The notes: generated by a model not told the origin, from the letters alone. A DNA stretch of 64,000 bases from Sinonovacula constricta (GCA_007844125.1 CM017565.1:9188885-9252884); one strand, 5' to 3'. Numbered from the stretch's first letter, positions 11,786 to 24,711 are shown. Program-made: numbers and translations.

Positions 11786-14342
11786 GTCGCAATATCACAT
11801 ACAGGTAAACGATACTAAACATTAATAAAAAAAACACTATGTGGCGTCTGTATTTGAATCATACGTCAATATATCAAATCAATCTCAGTAAAAAATACAA
11901 AAAGTCAGTAACGCTATGTTTTACGCGTCCTCAACTTTATACCGATAAACGAGATACCGATGCTAGATAACGTCAGTACAGATATGTGACGTTTGTACCA
12001 GTCTGTCTTATCTCTTAGCGTTATGGCTCTAAACTCTGCAGAGAATAACCGCATTCTGTATTTGTTACATTGTGATTGTGCGAATGGTTGAAGGTTAAAT
12101 GTATCAGTCCTAAAGATTGATGTGTCCATTTTTCTTTCGGTCGAGACAATCAGGTAAGAACACTCGGGTAGATCTGGACCCAACTGAGTTATTCGTCGTT
12201 CAGTTATGTCAGAAATGTTACATTGAAAAGGAAAAGCAATACTAATTATGTTGTACCCGATATTTTTATGTTGAATTATGAGGTCTCGTCCTGGCAATAT
12301 TGGGTTTCTGGTTTAGAGGGAACGCTCGTGTAGATCAAAATAAGGCAAAAGCTATCTAGAGATAAGATCCGAATGGTTAAAATTCTTCAATCCAAGAAGA
12401 TAGGCGGGCACTATATCAACAGGAACTTCTATCTATCTAGGTCAGTCAAAGAAAAGATAATATACAAATAAATATTGCAATTATCTTGAAGACGGTGTTA
12501 AAAAGAAATACGAGGAGCAGTTTCCGATAACAGACACATCTAAATTATCATTTTAAGATACCCTATGAACGTAACATTCTTTTGTTCCAATGTCTTCTAT
12601 GAAGTCATTTATTTAATTGTGTTAAGAAAATACGTTATCATAAGACAAATATAGCACGTACCGGCATCACGTTATACTCGTATATACATAATATGTCATA
12701 ACGTTCGTATAAATAAAATTGTTTAACGCTCGCGCAGTAAACGCTAATGATGTGCCAACATATTTTTTTACACTAAATAAATAAAGATTGGAAATATTTA
12801 AAGCCATGCAATCAATGACAGAAACAGCATACGACATAAGTTACCTGACCGCATGCAAATGCATACCTGATCGCTGAGAGGTCAGTCTTGTCAAAACAAT
12901 TCATGACTTACTTCCAAAACCAAGAACCGTGGGCGATCAGAGAGATGAAAGTACGAAATATGAACAGCAAGTAATATATATGTGTTATGCATTATCATAC
13001 AAAAAGATCAGTGTATTTATATATGAACAGATTGTGAAATAGGAATGCTTTCGAGAGAAGATATGGAGTCGTGTTTTGGAGTGGAACAATGATTGGTGCT
13101 ATTGTTACAGACAATGCCAATCGAGGGAACTATATGACATAGGAAACATCCGAACTGAGACGCGTACTCGTACCAAACCCTTGTCATAATAACGGAGGCA
13201 ATGTAAACCAAAATGGACGTTGTTGTAATTTTGTAGACAGATTGAAAACAATATATGTAAAGCAGTAACAAACGGACGTTTGGAAGTTACGATAGAGCGT
13301 TGGTTTTGACGTGGCTATGACATTTGTTTCCTGTCTGAAGCACCCTGGGATGGAAATCTCCGATCGGCCACGACTTTTGGGCAAAATCGTTTACAGCACG
13401 TTGCTCGAGGTTTTTACATCTTGGTTACTTTCTTTAACTCATAAGTGTCGATATATGTCGATAATATAGTTTATTATAAGTTGCTAAAACGTATAGACGA
13501 CTTTAAATTAACATGTCAAATCATATAAATCTATTACCATTCGGGTCAATATGTCTGTTTCATTCACTGGGAGTGTTTAGTAATTTACTGCTTAGCCTCT
13601 GGTCACGTGGTGTCGAGCCCCATTCGAGGTGACAAATTAAATGTAAGAAGATCTTCTAGCTGACCTGTGGTGCGCCTGTGGTTACACACAGACGCTTGTT
13701 TCAGGTCTTCTTCCAGCAAAATAGCTCGGCTTCGAAAAAATATAACAACTGGTCTCAGCGGGTTACTGAAAACAACTAATTAGAATAACCTATTACAATT
13801 TTGAATATGATAGCTTTAGCTATAATAATATTTATATTTATTGTATAATAGAAGTACACAAGGCAAGTGACATTGAAACACGTCGCTTCTGTTTCATGTG
13901 TTTAAAGAAGAATATCACATTCGAGTCAAGAACTAGCAAGTGAAAGTAATTTTCTTTACATTTATACATTATTTACTTCATCAAAAACATAACAATAACG
14001 TGCAACGTCCAAACAAGATATGATTGAAATCTGCTCGCAGTTTAGGTAGATTCGCATGACATTATAACATAACACTTACACTTGGATGTGTGCCATATCA
14101 GGTTTTACCAATATCAAAATAAGATTGGGAAAAAACTTTGGCGCAAATAAGGTTACAGCACAGAAGTCTTTTCTTCGGGGTTTTTATGTTTATTATCCCA
14201 CCAAAGGTCGTTCAGTTATCTGGAGACAGTGTAACTTGAAACAGATGCAGGGCTGCCTTTACTTTCAATAGCATAGCGTGAACATATTGCACGATATTAT
14301 CCTGATACCAGTGCAACCAGTTCCGTACATACAATTATACTT
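11784..14342. other. Unannotated stretch
   Basis: No gene is called. The largest frame (11914-12297, minus, 127 codons) is near the length expected by chance for a window of this size and base composition, and I recognise nothing in it. A GTGTCGAGCCCC word at 13611-13622 resembles a polymerase III B box and could mark a worn SINE at about 13560-13730. Confidence 0.35.
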
Positions 14343-14468
14343 GCTTGAACGTTAGAAAGGGAGCTATACCACGTCCATTTTGACTCCTTGTGGTATATTA
14401 AGTCCTGGGTTTGAACCCGTGGCCGCCAGTACATAGAGTCGACGCTCTACCGATGGTGCTACCAGGAA
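14343..14468 (-). mobile_element. tRNA-derived SINE, family A, 5' half
   Basis: On the minus strand it reads CCTGGTAGCACCATCGGTAG (A box region, about 14466-14447), then a perfect B box GGTTCAAACCC near 14412-14402, then the family-specific body GTGGTATAGCTCCCTTTCTAACG ending at about 14343. The same body follows the tRNA-like heads at 18341 and 59367. The 3' central domain and tail are missing, so this is a truncated copy. Confidence 0.8.
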
Positions 14469-16370
14469 CCTCTGACATTAAGCAGTTTCATTGGTTTTAT
14501 TTGTATATCACCAGCAAGCAGCGCATTAAAAACGATATCTGAAATAATATATGGAGCCTTAAACTAATAAATAATAGGAATAATAAAGTGGAAATGACAA
14601 ACTGAAATATGAAGCTCCATTATATTTTTTGCTGACATTTCAACGTGGATGTTAAACAACGCATTCTGACTTTTGCTTTCTCAAAAGTGTCAAGAAAAAC
14701 TGGTTGTATGGAGAAGAATACGTTTTCTATTGCAACCCATTAATGTGTCATTATTGAACAAAAACCCAGCCATTCCGCTAGATTTTTGTACACATCCATG
14801 ACGATAACATCCGTTCTTGCCACGACCAATCACAGCTGTTCTTTCTTCCCGATGATCACCCGCCATTGTAATATAGAGACTTCTGGCAGTCGACAAAGCA
14901 ATCTCCGACTAAAAAGCACGGCAAGATTTATTTCCATGTTGATTCTTCGGCAATATCTGAGGCAGACCAGAAACTGCTAGTTTTCATACAACGCGACCAG
15001 TATCACAGGCCCGTCAAATAAAACAGGAGGTTTTATGGAATTTATCTTTAGCACCTTTCTTAATGGGTTACCTTGACAGGGTGATGTGACCCCAACCTCA
15101 GGCGAGGTTTGTTTATGACGGCACGCAGCACGTCTGATGCCTGACTTAAGACGGCTTCTGTCAACAAGCCGTACAGATAGGCACTATTGTTAAATGTATC
15201 CATCTTTCTAACAAACAGCTACAGGCCGATTGCCAAAGTTAACGAGAATATTCACAAAATAATTTAACCCGATGAATTATTTGTTTAAGTTCTAAGTATA
15301 AATATATAATTAAGTTTTCTCTTATGATATTTGTTAGAGTTTCGATTCGGGAAGCGTTTTGAACAAAGAAATAAATAAATATGTGTTGAAATTATTAAAC
15401 AAAACATTTATTATTTTGTTGACATTTTCAAGTTAACGTACTACTAATTTTAAATGAAAAATAAATCCACTTGTAAGAAAGAAATACATAGTGAGAAATG
15501 TACAAAGACTGACTTTGTCATTTTAAAAAGAGTGCTTATTTTTAAGAAAATGTACTTTCACGTTGTACAAGTGGAAACTAGAGTTGTTATATACAAGCTA
15601 ATTTATTACTTGGACAACGGCACTGCACTATAGTATATCAGAGCTTCACAATCATTTGAGTCATACCAATTTACAAATTCCGATTTATAGCAGCTACAAT
15701 GTATCTTCTGGTCCTTTTGCTGCAGCAATATCCCTTATCCTAGATCCTATTCCTAGGAAATACATTCCTTGATCCAAACTCTAGGTAACACATTGCACAG
15801 GTCTTCATTCCTAGATTTTATACATATCTGACAAATGTTTGATGCTTAACATTTATGTATTGTTTCTGAGCCCCTGTTGTAGTTATATTTGTGTATTTTG
15901 TATATGACGAAAATAGAAAAAGAAGCAAAGCGTGCGTGTGTTTGCATGTGAATGCACTTGGGCATTTGCTGTGCGTGCGCGTCTGTCAAATTAACTTCAC
16001 ACTGTTTTCACATCAACTGTGCGTTTTATGTGACCTTTGTCGATACCAATGTACTTTTTTCAAAAATGGTGGAAAATGATTTGAGTTCATGGGAAATCAC
16101 GTGCTTTAATATATTGGCAACGAATCCGTTTTAAATCTCTCAGTGACAAATCTTTCGACATGTATGTAAATTACACCAAACCTTCCCTACTGAATAACCA
16201 AGGCAGATAAATCTTCAGTCCTTATTTAAACCAATCTTGAATATATAGTAATTAATATTAAGATATTAAAATAATATTTTCTTTTGGATACCTCAATCAT
16301 AATATATCGTTAATTGGCATTGTAAATAATATCTAATGATTGACATGTAATTACGTAGATAGTATCAGTA
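14469..16370. other. Unannotated stretch
   Basis: Nothing recognised. A GC-richer patch at about 15060-15180 is not tRNA-like and matches no other copy in the window. Confidence 0.4.
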
Positions 16371-16379
16371 AATGTTCGT

Positions 16380-17108
16380 TAGCTACTTGCGCACCTGTGT
16401 CTTCTAGACTGCTTGTATAGAGAGGAGAACGCGTTAACTGCGCGAGCATTAAGTCAAAATAAACAGAACAGCATGGCGGGTCTGACCATCAGGTTGTTAG
16501 TACTGAGTTAACAGCAGAAGATTCTCGATTCGCCTAATTACCAGACTCCCATCACGACAGCTGACTAGCCGATTGCATATTGACCGCTGTTCGCCAGTTG
16601 TAACTGCTCGTTAGCTGCGGAGTAATACTAGCCTAAACACTAACATATTCATGCGCATCACGTTTCCTTGGCCAATATAGTTTTGCTCCGGCTTGACAGA
16701 TGACCACCTGCTGGCCGCATTTTCTGGCATTCCCCCCCTCCCATGACTGGAATATCACCTGAGCCTGCTATGACTTCGGTTATTAGAGAAGATGGGTTAA
16801 TTGTATATGTTGCCATAAATGAGATTTGGCCTTGCATTCAGCGTTGGTTATTTATAAATTAATCTCAAATCGGTTTTAGTCCGGTTTAAGGGAAAAAAAT
16901 GGAATTTAATAGTTATCAGCCCTTTTCCATTTGGATTCGATTCGCATTATGTAGGGAACGCTTTTTTGAACCCTTTCAGCTGATCTTCGTTACGCGGGAC
17001 CTTCTATATTTTCTTTTAGATATATTCTCTGGGTTTTCTCCCATCAGCAAAAGCTTAACGTCGATATAATGGCCGCGCAAGCAAGTGCCAATGCGATTTA
17101 AAAGAACA
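16380..17108 (+). promoter_or_regulatory. Possible upstream regulatory region
   Basis: This stretch is GC-richer and more CpG-containing than its surroundings. It carries promoter-type words, including a CCAAT box (GGCCAAT at about 16670), CCTAATTACC-type homeodomain cores and CACCTG E-boxes. It ends at a TATAAAA box at 17109-17115. This is inference from composition and motif clustering only, and no coding exon was identified downstream. Confidence 0.25.
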
Positions 17109-17183
17109 TATAAAACAACAGCAAGTCAGTAAAGTAGCGCCGGTGGCGAGATGTAAGCACCCCTAGGTTAATTCGGTCTACAG
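17109..17183 (+). promoter_or_regulatory. Candidate TATA box and non-coding first exon
   Basis: TATAAAA at 17109-17115 is followed about 25-30 bases on by a GC-rich start region (GCGCCGGTGGCGAG, about 17137-17150), then CAG|GTGAGA at 17181-17189, a good 5' splice donor. Together these fit a core promoter with a short non-coding first exon. The only ATG is followed at once by TAA. Speculative without transcript data. Confidence 0.25.
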
Positions 17184-17189
17184 GTGAGA

Positions 17190-18214
17190 AAATCGTGGGA
17201 TTAATGATTGTTGAAACTGTTAGCTTGGTAATATTAATAGTTTTTTTATATATTAAAGAAAATCTTCGCGATCTAAGTCCCGCGGAAATGATGTTTCTTT
17301 TCGGGAATTCAGTGTAATGAGGTAACTTTCTGCCCTAGTCATTTTGTTGAATAGCGTATTCGGCAAGTGAAGAACATGAATTTTGTAAAAATATGTAAAT
17401 ATATATCATTTAAAGATTTCAGCAATTATTGGCACCTCGTCATTGATTACTTTTCAAACGTTTTCTGGATAATGTCCGGCGAGTTTCCGTAGTGCGGCTG
17501 TCATGCAGGAAGTGATAGCACTAAACTTGTATCTGGTGGTGCCTATCTATTCCCTTCCAATGATAATGAAGAAACCACCCTTCCAAAAACTCTTGTGATA
17601 AATCTGTTGCCAACTTAATTTGCCAATGTATAAACTATGAGGGGTTGGTATGTCAGTTTGTTCGACTATTTCCATCAGGGACGCCTTATAGCTGCAGGGC
17701 TAATTTCCTAGCTACAATAAAAAATGTTTTAATATTGTTTTATAACATAATAAATGTTGTATAACGGTCAAAATTTGATAACACAACCGGACCACACAAG
17801 GGAATCTTGTATTTAGTCTCATGAACAATCTTACTTTGATTTCTATATCGTTGCATTTAAAACCGTTACCTTATCGATAGAGACTATCAGGACTTGTCTA
17901 TGATATTGTCTGCCAAAGTTTTCTCCCATACATTCTGCTACACTATGTGATAACATAGGTGGGCAATGAGGTAAAAGGTTTCGTCCTATCAGCAATTAGA
18001 AAGTTCAAAGAGATGACAATCTCTAAATGTTCCTGTGACTTGTAAGCCTCAGCAGACATACAGGAAATATAGTAATGAAACGGGCATAGATAAACTAAGA
18101 CTGGTAACTGTTAATTATTTTATAATCAACCATCACAATCTACTTAAATCAGGTCTTCCTAATTCACCTGCTACAATCTGTTACAGACAGTCGTCGTCTT
18201 TTAGTTACACATTA
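17190..18214. other. Unannotated stretch
   Basis: No feature recognised. If the first exon above is real this would be its intron. Confidence 0.35.
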
Positions 18215-18340
18215 GTTGCTATTACAACAACTACTGCTACTGCTGCTGCCGCTAATTCAACAAATCAAACTACAACTACTAGCACTGCTACTACTACTAC
18301 TTCTACTACAACTATTACTTATACTAATATTATTACAAAG
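18215..18340. repeat. Imperfect (ACT/CTA)n trinucleotide tract
   Basis: Degenerate array of ACT, GCT and ACA triplets, for example CTACTGCTACTGCTGCTGCC, interrupted by the SINE that follows. A similar degenerate ACC/ACT array resumes at 18495. The 128- and 73-codon frames crossing it are repeat artefacts. Confidence 0.85.
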
Positions 18341-18465
18341 CAGTCGGCATGGCGTCGCGTCGGCTCCAGGTACGGGAGACCGCGGGTTCGATCCCGGGCT
18401 GCGACATACCAAAGTCCTTAAAATGGTAGTGGTATAGCTCCCTTGCTAATACTCAAGCAAATATA
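18341..18465 (+). mobile_element. tRNA-derived SINE, family A, 5' half
   Basis: Contains GCGTCGGCTCCAGGTACGGG, a perfect B box GGTTCGATCCC (at about 18385), then ACATACCAAAGTC and the family body TAGTGGTATAGCTCCCTTGCT. This is nearly identical to the copy at 59367 over these blocks. The A box is worn (GGCATGGCGTCG) and the 3' domain is absent. It sits between two trinucleotide arrays. Confidence 0.85.
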
Positions 18466-18494
18466 AGCGTGCATGCATCAGTACCATAACTTAC

Positions 18495-18722
18495 AAAACC
18501 ACCACCCTGGTCGCCACCACAAGTTTTACCACCAACAACAACTATACTACTACCAGCACAACTGCCATCATTACCACTACTACCACCACCACTACCACCC
18601 CACAATAGCCACTCCCACTCAGCACTACCATTCTTAACACCATCACCACCTCCGCCGCCACCATCACCAATACTACTACTAGCACAACCGCTACTAACAC
18701 CACTATTACCACCATCCCCACT
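18495..18722. repeat. Imperfect (ACC/ACT)n trinucleotide tract
   Basis: About 230 bp dominated by ACC, ACT, ATC and GCC triplets with scattered point changes. The minus-strand Val/Met-rich frame across it is a repeat artefact. Confidence 0.85.
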
Positions 18723-20506
18723 ATCACCTTTTTGTTTCTGCAGATTTCCTTTGCTGCTTCCTTTGCTTCCTTATTCAAAATCTCTTTTATCTGTACAAGT
18801 GTATAAAATACATTTTCAAAGCTATGTTCAGAAGAGTGGTAGCCATTCCATGATCAGGAAACTCGCAAAACTACTTCCTCAATCTCATTGTCTACCAAAC
18901 AGTTCATGGGCTCTTTAAATGCTTACGAGAGTCTTTAAAGTGGGAATGAAGAGAAAAGAAGTAACAGATGTCCGAAATTCCCTTCATCGTTCACCTTTAT
19001 GTCAACAGCTTCGGGTCTAAAACATAAATATTTGCTTTCGAGATTCACCTCGACTTGCCTTCTCTCGCAGTATGTGGCACGTATATTACACAGGATTGCT
19101 CTGTTCGACGTACCGTCGCTCTTGTACAGAGCTTGCCACTACTTCGACCTCCATGCCTTTATTACTAGGAAAGTCTAACGTTTATTGAGTATAGGTTCAT
19201 CAACAAAGCTATGAAATATGACACCGCATATAATTATACTAATTACCTTCTGTAAACTGTGTGTTCAATTTATGATCACTTAAGTATATCTTATAATCTA
19301 AGTTATTATATCCAAACATAACTGTAGTCATTTTGATCTAGACATACTCATTGCAAAAGACATATTTTCAAATTTTTGCAGAGCCAACGTACCAGAAAGT
19401 CGGGCAGCGGCTATGTCATTATCATCATAATTATCATTAATTATAATAATACTTATGCGTGTATTTGAGTATTTACCAATATTTCCAGATGCATCTGAAG
19501 CATGAACATGTTCGCCATCTGCCATAAAAGCTGCAAAGGTAACCACAATAAAAGCGGATAAATCACAGCCCCCTAGGATTTAGATGTCAATAAAATCAGC
19601 AGCAACAGAACAGTTGCACCCACAGGCTTGGTCGTAAAGTGCATTGTTAGTGCAAACTATTGAGCCAGTACGTAAGTACATAGCAGAAGTATATGTTTGA
19701 CTTAGGCATGAGGTCCCTCGATATTACAGTATGAAATAATAGCATGGGGAAGAATATAGGAAGTAATGAAAAAAAAAAGACTTGAATTAAATAGCATACA
19801 ATGCAATTTAAAATGAACAAAGTCACTTGAAAATGCAAAGTCTAGCGAAGGTTGAAAATAAAGAAACGAAAATGCGTATATGGATCTACTTTATCGCATG
19901 AATACGTAAAAGGAAACTTGACTAAGTAGTGATCAAGGTTCGGCGAACAAGTGCAATGCTAACATCTAACCGGCGATTGCTGGTGCTTTCGCTTACATGT
20001 TTCTCTGATCATACAACAGGTAATAAGGACAGCAATTATCCCGTGACTTAATGGCCATAAGGTCTCGATGAGCTGTCATCTTTAGTAATTCTTTACTCTG
20101 AACACATTTCTTTCATTGCTTGAGAGCTTCGCATACCGGCATTCCATGTCTTCAGGTATATGTCCGGACAAATATTCACGATTAGAGATTAGGAAGTTTT
20201 TTTGTCGTAGTAAACTTTTGTATTGCAGAGACAAAGATAAAACTTTTTACCAAACGCCTGAATAGCTTCTTCTTCATTAATCAATCTGGTGCCAAAATGG
20301 GTTTGTGTTTTGCACGCGAACTGTTTTGTTTTTTTGTCAAAGCTTTCGTAGTTTTTTTTCTAGAAGCAGTACACCAACAGAACAAAACATAAACAAACTG
20401 CCAGTTTGTTTTGTTCAATTTGTCAGTTTAGTCTCGTCAATTATTGGGTCTTTAAGAAAGCCGTGGATATACTGGGTAAACAAATGCAGCAATGTCTATT
20501 TTCTTT
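18723..20506. other. Unannotated stretch
   Basis: No gene or repeat family recognised on either strand. Confidence 0.4.
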
Positions 20507-20546
20507 TTTCTTTTTTTTTTTTGGGGGGGTGGGGGGTGGGTGGGGG
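20507..20546 (+). other. Poly-T/poly-G junction with G-quadruplex motif
   Basis: A T-rich run (about 20500-20522) is followed by four G runs of 7, 6, 3 and 5 bases separated by single T residues (20523-20546). This meets the G3+N1-7 quadruplex rule with one-base loops, the most stable class. Confidence 0.8.
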
Positions 20547-23130
20547 TGTTATGCTGACAAAAACACTATGTTATTAAATCACTATTTTGAAAAAAACAAC
20601 AAAAACATATTTAAATTATATGCGCACAGGTGAAGAAATCGATTTCGTATAGTTTATTACCTCAAAGGCATGCTGTAATAACACTGATCTGATCAAAGGT
20701 ATACTCCAATAAAATTGATCTGAAAGAAATAAGGCCTGTAAGTTTCAATGCTAGACTTATACAGCAAGTTTTAAAGTTAAGTTTTGAAGGTGGTATCGGG
20801 CAGTCTGTGCCATTGTGTCTCTCATGAAACCAAATCAATTATTGATACCCGAAAAGATCCCGCGAAAGGCGCTATTTATTGGTGTCACATCCATTTTAAA
20901 AGTAAAGCATACCAACATTGTCAATGCAAAAACTGATGTCTTATCCTGAGTCATGCCAATGCTTAATTAAGAAATCCACGTGGCCACTTACTTTTTCGAT
21001 TGAGATACATGATTATCTGGGTAATCAGCTCTGACCTCGATATGTATTTTAGCTGAAATCCCTATCGTATCTCGTTAATTTACTTATTTATTAATTTGAA
21101 AATAATGTACAATTAAAGTGATACATTTCACAATTTGTACTGTCTAACGATTGTGGTTATAGTATAAAAAGCCTTTACCTAAATTTAAGAATAGGTTTAT
21201 GCAACATTTATGGACAGAGTACCTAAAATAAGGGTAAGATGTTGTTACAGGTATTAGATATCGGCAAAATACTGTATGTTACAACCCACGAGGGCGAAAT
21301 AATCACAGGAAATAGACACCAAGGTGAAAATATGGCTTTTTACGCATAAATAAATATCATGTCCTATATTTTTGAACGCGAACATAACAGCACTTCCATC
21401 TCCAACAGAAACAAATAAAACAATAATAGTGAAAAGTATTTTCTATATACGAAAAACAACCTAAACGCATATAACTAATTTCATGCAGCATTTAACTTAA
21501 TTTATCACAAAGAACAGAGAAGGGAAAAATGATATTCGCAAAAAATAACATAACAGGAATGCGAAGGTAAAAGAGATGTAAATAAAAACAATTCTCTCAT
21601 GTTTATGCTCCGATGAAGCCCGGAGTTAACATGGCACACTTTCTTACAAGCTTGCATAATGTATAAACCAAAGGGCCTGTTCATTAGGTAGCGAGGTAAG
21701 AACAAAAGGAGAATCGTTGCAAGCAGACACGATGTTTATATTTTTCTACGATTCTCGAGAAGCTTCCGAAGTGCTTATGGTCTCGATGAATGAAAGGCCA
21801 GGCAGAGGAAGCGTAACATTATTCTCAAGGCTGCTTTCATCCAACGGGGTAAGGAACAAAAATACGTGTAAACTTCAACAACGTAACTCGAGTTACAAGA
21901 GTATGTGTATATCGTCTGGCGTCTTATATTATAAAAACGAGATTGGTCGAGGTCAGTATATGGTCATAAAAGACGCTTATTACAATTGTTTTCCTTTCAT
22001 AGAATTTCTTTCAAAATTATAGATTTTGTATGCGCTTAGCGGAGTAAGTTAATAGAAAAGTGTTAAACTCCAACTTTCACCTTGTTAGTCTCATTAATGA
22101 GGTTTATTATATCCTATAATCTATAAATCAACAATCGCATTGTACGTGAGATCGAAAGAAGTAACAGGATGGTTAGAATCACCTGATCGATCATTTACTC
22201 ATATAAGTGATTGTTATCTAACAAACCGACGAGCGACACAATAAAACACATCTGTTAGGAATGATTGTATGTCTTAATTGTAGGACATTAAATAAGAAGA
22301 GTCATAACGTTTGATTAAGCTGTTAATATAAACGAGGAATATGTTGAATATGTTTATGATATTTCGTAAATTGAAAGCGATAAAATGTTAAAGAAAAGTA
22401 ATATATTACAGGCCAATTCAACTTACGTATTTTGTGTTATGTACGCTACATGTATCGGCCAGACATCGTCGAGTACCTTTCACGCAAAAACAATTAAATT
22501 GTATTAGTTATGTATTACTTACATAATTATCGGAACAATTGTGTCATTTTGTGCTTTAATGAAATGATTAAATTATTTCAATGGTAAAATACTTCTTAAT
22601 CGTTAATATTTGTATTACTTTACAACGCTATTAAGTCTATATAAATGACTGTAGGTGGGAATTAACAGATATTTGAAGATGACACGTATTATTTATTCAA
22701 ACGTCTGCCCGTTGTTTAGTTAGTAATTGTACATGCTACGACTTCGATGGTCAAGCCACTTCTGTCTTTCTGCCGCGCACCTGCTGAACGCACGTGACTG
22801 CTTAACTAATTGCATACGACCAATCAGAATTAACTTATAACGACGTAAACTATGCCATTAGTCCATTCGGATATCAAGTTACTCTGATATATTGCGTTAA
22901 TGTTGTATTATATCTTGTATTTGCGACATTATTGACCAAATGCTGCATTTCGTGCTAATTTTAACAATTTGTACCGATAGGCTATATAAAATATGATCTT
23001 AAAACATTTCTTCTTCTCTTGTAGAAAATATATGGTAACATATAAGACTGTGATGGGTGGAGAGATGAATAAAAAAATAAAGAATTCGGAACATCGTTTA
23101 AGCAGAAATAAATATGTAAATATTGAATAG
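20547..23130. other. Unannotated stretch
   Basis: No gene is called. A 101-codon plus-strand frame (21717-22022) has no recognisable domain and is within chance length. A CACGTG E-box and a CCAATCA box occur near 22793 and 22830, without an associated gene. Confidence 0.35.
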
Positions 23131-23131
23131 A

Positions 23132-23193
23132 CATCTTTATCCAACATTTATCCAATCATTTATCCAAACATTTATCCTAACATTTATGCAAAC
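23132..23193. repeat. 12-bp short tandem repeat, five copies
   Basis: Five successive units of the form CATTTATCCAAA, with point changes (one unit has an extra base). Confidence 0.85.
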
Positions 23194-23539
23194 GTTAAGG
23201 CAGAGACTTTATAAACACTTTGTATTGTACTTTTTATTAGAATAAACGCTGTGGTTACAATTTACTGATTTCTAGCGATATTAACAGCAGGAAAAAATCT
23301 AAAATATTCAGTCAATATAAAAATCACTTTCTGTAATATTATCGGGATCGGATCGTTGGTAGAAAGATCTTGGCATAGACACCATCTTACACTTTACAGC
23401 TGCCGATACTTGGAATTTTGATCCAAATCTAAATCTACCTTATATCACATTTTAGCGAAAATTCATAGGAACTCAGCTTAAAAACTACACTTATTTTACC
23501 ATCGTTCCACATTTTGGCAAATGTTATTTATCTTGGCAT

Positions 23540-23735
23540 AGACGGCCTTGACCTTCCGGGGCCATGTGGTGGAATTACACACGTTGGAAGTTGGCAGGCA
23601 CCGAGAGAGTGATAACATGTCGCGGTTGACGTATGGCTCGACACGCCACTGCAGCCTTGCGTCGACGTGTCAAATTTACGTCACCGGAGACCAACCGTCG
23701 ATGCATTTAACTGAATGGGACACGTAGCTGACTGG
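23540..23735. promoter_or_regulatory. CpG-dense patch
   Basis: About 190 bp, by eye near half G+C with roughly 17 CpG dinucleotides, in an otherwise AT-rich, CpG-poor setting. It could be a small CpG island, an undetected exon or an old element. A minus-strand open stretch of about 60 codons crosses it but has no recognisable domain. Confidence 0.3.
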
Positions 23736-24091
23736 TGCCAGGTAGGTCGTAATGTGTCAGTGCCAGTAGAAATGTAGTCGTTTTTGCCTGGAGTAAATAG
23801 CAACTCGTGGAATATAAAAATGCGTATTTTTGTTGCGTCGAATGCATTCATTGAAAGATGTTTTTTACAGACACTGGTACGTCTGGAAGATTTGGGAATT
23901 GGTTGAGTGTCTTGAATCAAGACTGGCGAATCACAGTAATAAGTTGTCAGATGAAATATAATGAGTTTTATCCTATTAATGTGACTATCACCATGTACCA
24001 TGTACTTTATTTAATTGAAAGTTCTGTGCGTTACGTAGTATAGCACAGAACGTATGTCTTAACATTACGGCATGCACAATAGGGGTGATTG

Positions 24092-24711
24092 TGTATTTAA
24101 ATGATGGGATATGTATCAGGTGACCAGTGGTCAATCAGGCGGGTAAGAGCGGGAAAAGGCACGAGGGTTCTGTTTGGTGGTCAGTTCTACGCTAGACTTC
24201 GGTCGGTTCACATCGTTTCTATTTCAAATTCGAATCGTTGGAAATGCAGTTATTTTGCATTTGCTATGAGTTTGTGAAAACGTTGGTCTTATATGATGTT
24301 AGAAATAACAAGAATTTGGTTTTGATTAATAGCAGGTCATGTAACGAGTGATTTCATGAAGCTTACATTAGGGTTAGTTCGGGGGTACAGTTTCCCAGAG
24401 TTTTTTACATTGGGCAAAGTTCAGTGAGTTTTTATCTCTGGGTTTTTCCCTGGCCTTCGAATTAGCTCTCAATGTTAAGGGTTAGTTTCATGTATACGAT
24501 AATTGTAATGAATGTATGGTTTTGTGCATTTATATGCATTGTATATCAGTAAAGTTTGTTAGTAGATATACATATTTATTTTACATGTTATAAAATTGTA
24601 TATAACAAATACAAGTTGTAAACACTCCGATGTAAATAAACCGATCGCAAGTCTTGCCCGATGCAAAACAGTGTTGTTTTGTGCTTAGTTGTGTTCAGAC
24701 CAGAAGTCACA
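24092..24711. mobile_element. Solo LTR of an LTR retrotransposon
   Basis: The element begins TGTATTTAAATG and ends CAGAAGTCACA, giving the TGT...ACA termini typical of retroviral-type LTRs. It is flanked by a perfect 5-bp direct repeat GATTG (24087-24091 and 24712-24716), the target-site duplication left by integrase. An AATAAA polyadenylation signal at 24635-24640 lies about 70 bases before the 3' end, which suggests plus orientation. No internal gag-pol region is present, so this is a solo LTR produced by recombination between the two LTRs of an earlier full element. Known: 5-bp duplications are common for Gypsy and BEL/Pao groups. The superfamily is not decided here. Confidence 0.8.

Noticed and set aside
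11914..12297. 127-codon minus-strand frame
   Set aside because: Near the longest length expected by chance at this base composition. No recognisable domain, and no firm splice context, although a CTCTGCAG acceptor-like string lies inside.
21717..22022. 101-codon plus-strand frame
   Set aside because: No domain, no splice sites and chance-range length.
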